Below, one piece after another: positions 1 to 28,800 of a DNA stretch of 64,000 bases (its first letter is position 1; each line of letters starts with the position of its first letter). The translations under genes and the position numbers were made by a program. Location: positions 540,689-604,688 of the forward strand of contig JAGYXB010001758.1 in the NCBI GenBank assembly GCA_022495005.1, given 5' to 3'. The notes under the pieces are model-generated. The model was not told the DNA's origin. It made no database searches and was given only the letters and a program-made list of their open reading frames with translations. Source of the stretch: Rhyacophila brunnea (Eukaryota > Arthropoda > Insecta > Trichoptera > Rhyacophilidae).

Positions 1-119
1 TCGGAGTCTAGACTTGCTAATAATTTAATAAACTATTTTTTTTTATTTATTCAATGAATAAGACAGAAGATTTGAGAATGTAACATTCTATATAGTAAAC
101 TGAAAACTATAGAATATCT

Positions 120-495
120 AAAATTATGCCATTAACCATTACATAATTTAAGATATTTTATAGATAGAACATTTTTTCTTAATTACTGTTTTGCATGGCA
201 GGGCTTAATAAATTTAAAAAAACTTCCCAGCACCATATATAATACGTATTCTTAAATCAATGAAAACATACAAGAATCACTATTTTTGTCGGATAGCTCT
301 TAGCATATCTAAATTATTATGGTTTGGTTAGGAAGGATTTAATTGATTTTTTAAAACTAACCGGCATTAAAACTAACCGGCATCGTCTGCGAATTGTATT
401 CTTAGCTAAATGAACACAAATAAATTTGACTGACAAAGTTTAGTGTGCACTATTTATGTCGAATCTTAACAGTCAACCACCACCCCTTGTTGCTG
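120..495. repeat. Family A (CAGTGGCG hAT-like) right-hand part
   Basis: The inner and right arm match other family A copies (TTTTATAGATAGA; GACAAAGTTTAGTGTGCAC; TATGTCGAATCTTAACAG). It ends at a decayed CCACCCTTCGCCACTG-like terminus near 495. The left arm is missing or decayed. Confidence 0.6.
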
Positions 496-1070
496 TAATT
501 AGCGCTTGGTAACTGACAATAATTTTAGAGGTGACCAATAACTTAATTCATTTTATATATTTTACAATATTTCATTTGATTTCTGTATTTTATCAGTATA
601 CGATAGGTCGTGTCAGAGGGCAGGATTTATAATATAACATTAAGATAAGAATGCATTTCGTAAAAAACAAATTTCATTGTTCATTAGGAATAATACTTCA
701 TATATTAACTATGTTCACTTATTCTGCTATCGCAGCGGATTCTGTGGAAATAATATTTAGAATATTACGTTGACACATTAATTCATTTAAAAAATGGGAA
801 TACAGTCATAAAAAAGACTATATCGAATCCGTAATCAATTTCAACAGTAAAATCGTAACCAACACAACAAATATGTGTATAGAAAGACCCCTTTTTATAG
901 AGATGGAACCTAAATGTATAAAATTGAAGCAAAAAAGGATCTCTGTTGTAATGATTAACCGGTTCTATCCCCTCAGCGAGTTTTCTCGCTCTATGAGGCC
1001 ATAATTGACATGCCGCATGCCGTGATAATATATTTTCTCAGAAGTGTTTTCAAAATTTTGAAGGTTTTAA

Positions 1071-1417
1071 GGCTATACTTCAGCTGGGGCACGGTCTGAA
1101 GAAACGATCGTGACTATGCGACGCGTGCAGAACAAAACACAATTTGTCATAAAAATTCAACACGCGTCCATTTAATGTTATGTTTATTGTTCTATTAGTA
1201 ATAATAATAATATATTCATTGACATGTTTTCTTTTTCAAGTAAATGGGTAACGTTTTTTAGTCATCTTTACACGATTTAAGAATTAATTCCCCCGTCGCC
1301 ATCACAAAACAAATTGACGTGTTGACAGCTCGACTTTCGCTCTCCGTTTGGCAGCGAGTCCGAAATTTCATCGCACCTATAGTTGAAAATTATTTGCCAT
1401 TTCACTGAATTATGCTC
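1071..1417 (-). mobile_element. TTAA-flanked MITE, family D copy 1
   Basis: Flanked by TTAA at 1067-1070 and 1418-1421. Imperfect TIRs: GGCTATACTTCAGCTG on one side and, read on the other strand, GAGCATAATTCAGTGAA on the other. 347 bp and non-coding. TTAA targeting suggests mobilisation by a piggyBac-type transposase, which is an inference. Confidence 0.8.
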
Positions 1418-1477
1418 TTAAGAATTTGTAAAAACCCGTAGCACTCGTAAATACATTGAATACTCACTACACATTGA

Positions 1478-1612
1478 CTGCTGACTAGATAATTACCAAT
1501 TAATTACCACTTTTAAATAGCATGCTAATTGTATCTAATGGCCACCTAATCGTTAGCGTCCAATGAGTTAATACATTTAGTGAGTGCATTAAATTGTCAT
1601 TACTTGTAAACA
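1478..1612. repeat. Family K repeat copy
   Basis: Shares GACTAGATAATTACC, ATTACCACTTTTAAA and the GGCC...TTAGCG...CCAATGAG layout with copies near 29.35, 29.65, 49.4 and 52.75 kb. No termini are defined. Confidence 0.5.
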
Positions 1613-1624
1613 ATGGAACTAGGT

Positions 1625-2064
1625 CAGCGGTCCCCAACCAGTGGTCCGTGAGAGAATTTTGGTGGTCCGCAGAGTAATTTGCAATTTTCGTGTTTATTAA
1701 AAAGTTTCAGTATATTTTTATAATATTTGTTTCAAACAAGCAGCAACAAAGGTCACACTTATTATCTTTCTGTTACATGTAATTAATCTTTTATGCACCT
1801 CTATGTCGACGTAGAATTCATATTAATTTAATTTAATAATTGTATTGATTCTTTTTTAATAAAATGAAATTTTAAATGTTTTTTTTTGCATTCTTGGTAA
1901 AGAATACTTATGTGTGTAAATAAGTTTATTTATTATAATTCATTTATCATTATATTGACATATTGAATTTTTAACAAGTGTGGAAAAAATACGTGGTAGT
2001 GGTCCGCGGGATTCAAGATTTTGATTTTAGTGGTTCGCAAGTTCTAAAAGGTTGGGGACCGCTG
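1625..2064. mobile_element. hAT-type MITE with exact 8-bp TSD (AACTAGGT)
   Basis: The TIRs CAGCGGTCCCCAACC and GGTTGGGGACCGCTG are perfect over 15 bp. AACTAGGT occurs immediately before (1617-1624) and after (2065-2072). 440 bp, with subterminal GTGGTCCG repeats and no ORF. CAG...CTG ends with 8-bp duplications are hAT hallmarks. Confidence 0.9.
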
Positions 2065-2099
2065 AACTAGGTGATATTGTGTTGTAAATTTAATATAAA

Positions 2100-2206
2100 A
2101 GTGCCTAGAAGGGTTCCTTCATCAACTTTATGGATAGCTCTAAATCCATTGCATCTAACACCATGTCCAGCCCATCTGAGTCTTCATGCCTCCAAGACAT
2201 TGACTT
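2100..2206 (-). pseudogene. LINE reverse-transcriptase C-terminal remnant
   Basis: The minus strand reads RLRWAGHGVRC, resembling the RLRWAGHVARM motif at the C-terminus of many LINE reverse transcriptases. Only about 30 codons remain. Confidence 0.4.
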
Positions 2207-2242
2207 TATTATTATGATACTGACATTTAACTTATCTTCTAG

Positions 2243-21997
<19,755 letters not shown>

Positions 21998-22144
21998 TTT
22001 GATATTAGAATTTAGTTTGTAGAAACATTTTTTACCAGTGAACCAAACCATTTACATATTAATAACGTATGTATTTAATACAGAATTGTACTGAAAGATA
22101 TTATCGTAATATATTTTTGATAACTTAATTATATATAAATATAA

Positions 22145-22150
22145 AATAAA
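22145..22150 (+). terminator. Probable ALDH1L1 polyadenylation signal
   Basis: AATAAA lies 148 bp after the stop codon and is followed by a GT-rich run (TTGTTGTGTTGTTTG, 22173-22187), as expected of a downstream element. The 3' UTR would be about 170 bp. Confidence 0.7.
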
Positions 22151-22292
22151 AATATTTTGTAACGAATTTAACCATTGTTGTGTTGTTTGTAATAATTTTT
22201 GTCAATTATTTTTAACGAATGCTTTGTGTTACCTTAGTAAATACTATGTGTCTATTTAAAAAACCGATAAGTCCTCATAATATGGTCAACAT

Positions 22293-22538
22293 TTTACCGC
22301 CAAAAGTTGGTAAGTCTCGAAATCATGTTATGGAGTAATTGCAATTGAGTTTAGTTTGACATGCCCTCTAAAATTTGGCATATTGCTAATTTCTTTATAC
22401 TTTGTGTTTCTAACATACATATTTATATGTTCTGTGAGGGTTACGCCCTTTTTCCTAAACACCGTCGATATATAGACACATAATCCGTTGTTAGCTCTAA
22501 ATATCTAAATTATCGATTTACCAACTTTTGGCAGCAAC
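22293..22538. repeat. Small foldback element
   Basis: GCCAAAAGTTGGTAA near 22300 is inverted as TTACCAACTTTTGGC near 22515. A family G right end (GAGGGTTACGCCC...AAACAC, 22436-22463) lies inside. Confidence 0.5.
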
Positions 22539-22650
22539 ATAATTATATTCAAAAAATATTATACTTAATGTAACTGTAATAATATACTTTAAACACTTTA
22601 ACTTACAGATAATTAAATGCCGATATGTCCAATTTATTTTGCTTTTCCCA

Positions 22651-22940
22651 ACCACAGAACAGATTAATAAATAAAATTCCGATATGCTATATTCCAATAC
22701 GTCATTTTGAATTTGTGAGTGTCCTACGAAAATGAGCCACGCATTATAGACATGCAATAATAGTGTGTTGCAACCTTCAATACTCCAATATTAAATGAGC
22801 GTTAATGTGTAAACTGAGAGCAGTTGTCAGTATTCGACGTATGACGTATTCTTGAGTAAGTAGTTTATCCTTTATTCATCCACGCTCAACATATGTTGCC
22901 TGCTTCTCTACACCTGTTAGGTATTTCAGTTCCCTGTTCT
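22651..22940 (+). repeat. Family H repeat, copy 2
   Basis: CCACAGAACAGATTAATAAA through GTATTTCAGTTCCCTG, colinear with copy 1. Confidence 0.75.
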
Positions 22941-23450
22941 CACCCCTGTGCAACTCAATGCAGGTTTATAAACAGTTGTTAACTAGGTTAATAGAAATAA
23001 TTGCAATTGAATTTTTGTGTTAGGTGATTAGGTATACGTAAAATTATTCTCTGTTCTGAGTTATTTAAGTTTCGTTGGAAGAAATGTGTCCACCATTCCA
23101 TTTTTGTCTGTAAATTTGCTTCTGATGAAAATAAGGTTGGGAATTTTTATTTATTATAGCCATTTATTGAATAAACGGTTTATTGGTCAATAAAAACGGG
23201 CATATTATTCCAATTTGAAAGTACAATTAACGTTAAAACCAACTGTTTGAAATGGACTTGTCGGTATTTGAAAATAGACGTCTCATATCATGGATGTAAT
23301 CCAATGTTATTGTCATCGATTAGTATAGGAATAACTTTTATAAACTTATGAAACATGTATACACAGAAAAGAAAATAAAAAATCAACAATTGAATTTGTT
23401 TTTCTTTATTAAATTGATTTAAAATGTGGACAGTGATTATTAAAGTAAAG

Positions 23451-23815
23451 CATGGCCCCCACACCCTGAAGCGGGCCCCCCTACCTATCACTAAGATTAA
23501 AGGCAGTATGGCGCTCTACAGTAACGTTTTCCAAATGGTATTCGAGGTAAAATTAAGACTATTTAGTATATTTTCTAGCGATTTTTAGTATTTTTTTATA
23601 CATCCACTTGAATTATTGAATTGTCGAGTATCGATACACATCAAAAACTGCATCGCTTAACTACATGTTTTAAAACCATAATCAACATCAACATTTGAAG
23701 TAAATTAGCACCGCATGTGATTAGCGTGATGTGTGTTTATCTCACTAATCTGGTTGACCCACCACGCCGGGCCCCCAGGCTAGAGCTCTGTCAGTCCCCC
23801 CTTGTGCGGACCATG
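23451..23815. mobile_element. Family J element, copy 1
   Basis: Left end CATGGCCCCCACACCCTGAA, right end GTGCGGACCATG (imperfect TIR). Contains CTACAGTAACGTTTTCCAAA and GGGCCCCCAGGCTAGAGC. Flanks AAGTAAAG and CAGTAGGG agree at 5 of 8 bases, so an 8-bp TSD is only possible. Confidence 0.7.
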
Positions 23816-23824
23816 CAGTAGGGT

Positions 23825-24385
23825 CTTGACTACAAAACACAGATTAATAAGATAGAAATGCACAAACAGTCGCTATAGATGAAGACTTTGACGGCAGTAT
23901 TTGTTTATGAATTAATAATGGGTAAGTTATTAAACGCAAGATAAACAAAGAATGTCCTCAAATGATTCCAATATTGAATGTGCGTTGTGTTTAAGTGACA
24001 AACATTAATGCGTATACAGATGTACATATAGAGGTATTAAATAAAAAGAGGGGCAAGGAATCGGCTTTCTCATACAACTGAATGAAGCAGGCCAACAATA
24101 GCCGACAACTTACGAGAAATAGCAACGCGATAAAAAAAAACCAGGGCATCACAGAGGATTTACTTTGGTCATCATAACGTACCCATATAATATAATGTTA
24201 ACGTGGAAATTTTGCCGCAAATTGATTACCAGCCTGCCTCACCATACTTGCCTGCTTCACCATACTTTCATATACCCTGCCGCCCCTAGGATGTACATAT
24301 TAAAAGTAACATAATATTATTCTTTAAGACATGTTTAAGTTTGTCACATATTTGTTCACGCTCTAGAATCGCACCTTACGACCAC
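23825..24385 (+). repeat. Family H repeat, diverged copy split by family N
   Basis: CAATATTGAATGTGCGTTG upstream and ACATGTTTAAGTTTGTC downstream of the family N insertion continue the family H order. Confidence 0.6.
24030..24289 (+). mobile_element. Family N element, copy 1, 11-bp TSD
   Basis: Begins AGAGGTATTAAATAAAAAGA and ends CCCTGCCGCCCCTAG. The direct repeat GATGTACATAT is exact on both sides (24019-24029, 24290-24300). No TIR, no poly(A), no ORF. A second copy in reverse orientation is at 54972-55209. Confidence 0.75.
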
Positions 24386-24422
24386 AACCTCCAATTCACG
24401 CAGCAATCACTCGATGACGATC

Positions 24423-24774
24423 CAGTGGCGAAGGGTGGAGGTAGGGTGTTAAGATCTGACATAAATAGTGCACACTAAACTTTGTCAGTCATTCGTATTT
24501 ATTTTCATTGAACTAAGACTACAAATTGCAAATGGGGTTGGTTCGTAACCAAGCCATAATAGATAATAGTCAAAAAATATTCATCTATCTATAAAATATC
24601 TAAAAATTTGCCATTAAATCATACACAATTTTAGATATTTTATAGATAGAAGAATATTTTTTATCTATTGTGGTTTGGTTAGGCAGTGTTTAATTGAATT
24701 TTAAATACAATCCAACACTATGTGTGCACTATTTAAAACAGATCTTAACAGCCTACCTCCACCCTTCGTCACTG
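24423..24774. mobile_element. Family A hAT-like MITE, 8-bp TSD
   Basis: CAGTGGCGAAGGGTGGAGG...CCACCCTTCGTCACTG. Flanks TGACGATC (24415-24422) and TGACGAGC (24775-24782) agree at 7 of 8 bases. 352 bp, long opposing arms. Confidence 0.85.
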
Positions 24775-25138
24775 TGACGAGCCGATGACTATTTATAGTG
24801 GAACCATTTAACCATGAATGTGCAGATGCAATTTAAATGTGCTCATGATTTAGGCAGGGCAAATGTGGTTATTAGTACGTTTGCTATTGTCGAAAGTATT
24901 TACATCAACCCTATTGTATTATTTTCTTTCACTCGGCGCCCCTTCGACTATGTCTTACTGAATCTACTATTGAATCTCACAATAATGTGTTATGTTCATT
25001 CATGTTATTTACATAAATTAATCTACCTTCATTGTTGTGCTTATCTGTTTTTTGTACCTCCTGTAAAATTTAAATATTGACACATAAGATGTTTTAACAG
25101 CTTAGCGACGATAAAGTTTTTGTCTAGTCGATCCACCG

Positions 25139-25809
25139 TTAGCAACCTCTAGTCGACTTCCTCTCATAATATCTCTGCAAAGCCTGATCGAAAACGTCTC
25201 CAACAGTTCTCTTCTTCCAGATATCCACTTTCGGCTTAACTTCCTTCACCACGACAGCGTCAGTCTTTTTATTCTCCACATTTTTAACGTCTGCCTTTTT
25301 ATCCGGAGTACTTTTAGCATCGACACTTTTAATTTCATTTGGCTTTTTGAATTTATCCGAATCTTCAACTTTGACGGCTGCAATCGGATCAGATTCTTTT
25401 GACTTATCTTTTTTTACTTTTTTACTCTTCGGTTCTTCTGTTTTCGAACCATCTTCATCTCCACTTGAGCTCGATTCGTCATCAATTGAAAAATCGGAGT
25501 CTGCGTCAATATTAGACTCCAAATGAGTCCGTTGTTTTTTATTTTCTTTAGCGTCTTTAATATTCTGTCTATTAACCTGTTCATCATCGCTTCCCGATCG
25601 GTCATCTTCGTCAGGATTCTTTGAGGTTTTAATTTCTCCAGACTGTTCCCGTTTGCGGTAAGTTCTCTTGGACTTTTTCGCAGGATCTGCAGTGGCCTTT
25701 TCTTTGGGGCTTGGATCCGGTTCTTTCTTTACTTCCTTAGGATGTTTGAGGTGAGCTGTACTCTTTTCAGGCTGCAACTGTTGCTCGTAGAGATGGCGGT
25801 AAAATCCAC
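25139..25809 (-). CDS. NSRP1: NSRP1 exon 5 (basic/acidic tail) and stop
   Basis: Acceptor ATTTTCTAG. Begins GFYRHLYEQQLQPEKS, then about 170 residues of Lys-, Ser-, Glu- and Asp-rich sequence, including the phosphosite-like run DDESSSSGDEDGSK. Ends WKKRTVGDVFDQALQRYYER, then KSTRGC and TAA at 25141-25139. Confidence 0.95.
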
Positions 25810-28800
25810 CTAGAAAATATTAACCAATCTGTAATCATAGAGTTGTACTCGATGATTTTAATAGAAAAACCTTCTTTGCATATAGAACTTTTAAGTTACT
25901 AAGATAAAATTAGCTCCAAGTAATTTCACAATGCAAATCCATTTGCAGCAAACTTAACACTTATGTTCTGAGATTTATGTAAAAAGCCGCATCGAAATAA
26001 AAATGCTTTGCATTAACGTTACAGACCGAAAAGAAGTTATTTTATATGTACAATGAAATATTACTATTTAGAATGAACAATCACGTCAAGTCACAAATAA
26101 TAGTAAATCCAAAGGGCGTTTTTATTGTCAAATAAATATATCACAGAGTATAAGTGTGATGTTTGCTACAGATGACTTTAAAAGTCATTATCATCATCAT
26201 TCCGCTGCTTTCCATACCTCCTTCACTCTTCATGGAATCATTCAATTGACCCCTCGGGTACCACAGTATGACTGCATTTGTCCAAAAGTTTTGAAAATTT
26301 TCTCACCTAAATCTGCTTGCTTAGTAACGTCACCGACTTCTTCTAAGTATTTCTCTCTGCGTTCTTTTTCCTCTTCTAATTTGATTTCTTCCAATTTATT
26401 TTTGTAGGCAGTCGTCACGAATGACTCCTTGTCAGCATACTTGTCACCTTCTTCCTCTCTTTCCTTTTGAACCTAAAAAAATCATACACCACATATGAGT
26501 TTAACAGTGGTAATGGCGTGCGGTTCATAGATGCTGTGGATGCGGAGGATGCCCATAAATACTCGTATGTAATAATCCGTCCTGGAAAAAAAGTCCTGGA
26601 TAGTTGACCCGACGTCCTCACATTGACCTCTTAAATTCAACTATTTTCGATATTGCCTGTTTTGTTAATGCAGTTGATGAGTTTGTTTATCTTGGATTAC
26701 AGGTTAATACAAATAACAATATGGGGGATTTGTTTAAAAATAGTATCGTAAGCACTAAAACATGTGAATACGTGTATTAATTAAGGCTCTAAGTACCAAA
26801 AAGTAGTATTGCCTGTAGTTACAAAATACCGAGTCATTGCAGTAAAATTTCATGAAGCAGACCTTTTGAAAAATGTGGCTTTACAGTGTGAAGCAATCAC
26901 GGCAGCTTCTATAATTTTAGGTATTAGGGAGTCGCAAGTGTCAACACACCATCGTCAGCCATTTTATATTGAATGAAGTTGACCACTGTAGTGCTATTTA
27001 CACCATTATAAATAAAACAGGCCAACGGACTTACAACGTCGACAGGTTTAAATATTTTGCTGTATTTTTTGACTTGCTTGAGGCACTTAGACCATAGTTG
27101 AAGTTATTGGCGTTAGTATGTAGAACACTTTTCTATAAAAATGTCAGTTTTTTTGTTTTTGGTACTTAGCGCCTTAATTAATACACGTATTCATGTTATG
27201 ATAGGCCAGTGGAGAAGAGTGGAAGTAGGCGTTAAGATTCGACATAAATAGTTTGTCAGTGAAATTTATTTGTTTTAATTGAACTAAGTTATTAAAATTC
27301 AATTAAACACTGGCCATTATGTCATTAATTCATACGTCATTTTGGAGCTTTTATGAATAGAATAATATTTTTTATCTATTATGGTTTGGTTAGGCAGGTC
27401 TTAATGAATTTTAAAAAAACTAACCAATGCTATATAGTTATATGTACCTACATATTCTTCAATAAAAACAATCGTCGCCGTAGATGTCAAGGGAGCCAGT
27501 CCACAAAATCATATTGCTGAGAAACAGGCATTCAAAGATTTTGTGTGACAAAGAAAAGTAACATTTTTTATAGAACTTTTTTGTTTTTCAAGATATAACG
27601 GTGAAACTTTCAACATAGAATATGCTTTGTGGTGTTATCTTTTTATTATTTTGTACAAATAACTAAAAAAAATAGTATCTTAGAAGTTATGTGTGTTATA
27701 TCTCTTAAATCACTGAATATTGAAATGTACAAAAAATGTAGTCAAAAGAGTTTTGTGGCTTAAATCCATTGACCACTGCATCTTTGATGATTCTAAAATG
27801 CTTTTGTATATTTTACTCATTTTCGCCAAATTTGTGGCTTGGCTCCCTTGACATCTACGGCGACGAAATAAGTGTGCACTATTATTGTCAGATCTTCCAT
27901 AAATACCTAAACGATTATGGTTTGGTTTAGGCAGGGTTTAAATGAATTTTAAAAACTAACCAGCACTTTCTGCAAATTGTATTGTTAGTTCAATGAAAAC
28001 AAATAAGGGTAATTGTGCTGCAGAGGTGGACACGAGCTTTTATAAATTTTTTTTTACGAAAACAGTTTATTCCATGTAGACAATTATAATAAATACCTTT
28101 TTTGTCGGCGCATAGGCTTTTCGATCCAATAATCGTTAATTTGAAATATTCATACATTTTGATACACCATTATCACAAACTAAGATTATATGAGGTAATA
28201 TTAGGTTGGGGTAGGTTAGATTAGGTTAGGTTAGGTTTGGTTTGGTCTAAAAAGAAAGTTGTAAAATCTCATGTCCACCTCTGCGGCACATTTACCCAAA
28301 TAAGTATGACTGACAAAGTTTGGTGTGCACTGTTTATGTCAGATTTTGATAGCACACTTCCACTACTTGCGCAATCGGTGGATCTTCCCGCGGTATGGAT
28401 TCGAGTTGTGTCGAATTAGTGATAATTACTCGAGAAGCACAGTGCGATGCGTTCAACCCGAGGTGAGTACATGGAATAAAGCTGCAGAAAGGAAAGAGGA
28501 GTGCAGGAAGACCGTAATTTGATGGTATCCAGGAATATAAGAGAGTGTTGGCAGTGACCAGCTGGAGAAGAAGAGTGGTATACGAGCAGAGTAGAGTAGT
28601 CTGCTGGAAGCGGCAAAGGTCTACCTCGGAAGAATACATATTGAAAAAGAACAGAGGATTGTTTCAATGATAATAAAAGACAATACTAACTTGTCTCTCA
28701 ACCCTGCGTTCATTTTCTTTCTTTCTCAATGTTGCAGTATGCAGTAGTTTCTCGATGTATCTCGGTTTCTTGACCTCCTTTTGAACATTCTTGGCCTCCT

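Larger units (their letters stand above)
1..2242. other. Repeat-filled intron sequence upstream of ALDH1L1 exon a
   Basis: No exon encoding the missing 75 or so N-terminal residues of ALDH1L1 was found here. The region holds a family A half-copy, a reversed TTAA MITE, a family K copy, a hAT MITE and a weak LINE remnant. Confidence 0.6.
22170..25138. other. Intergenic space between convergent ALDH1L1 and NSRP1
   Basis: Holds a small foldback (22293-22538), family H copies, a J element, a family N element and a family A element. No gene. Confidence 0.7.

Noticed and set aside
651..773. A 40-codon frame (MHFVKNKFHCSLG...) that looks like a signal peptide ending SAIAAD
   Set aside because: Short, AT-rich, no splice site or downstream coding, and inside the intron upstream of exon a. 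Chance is likely.
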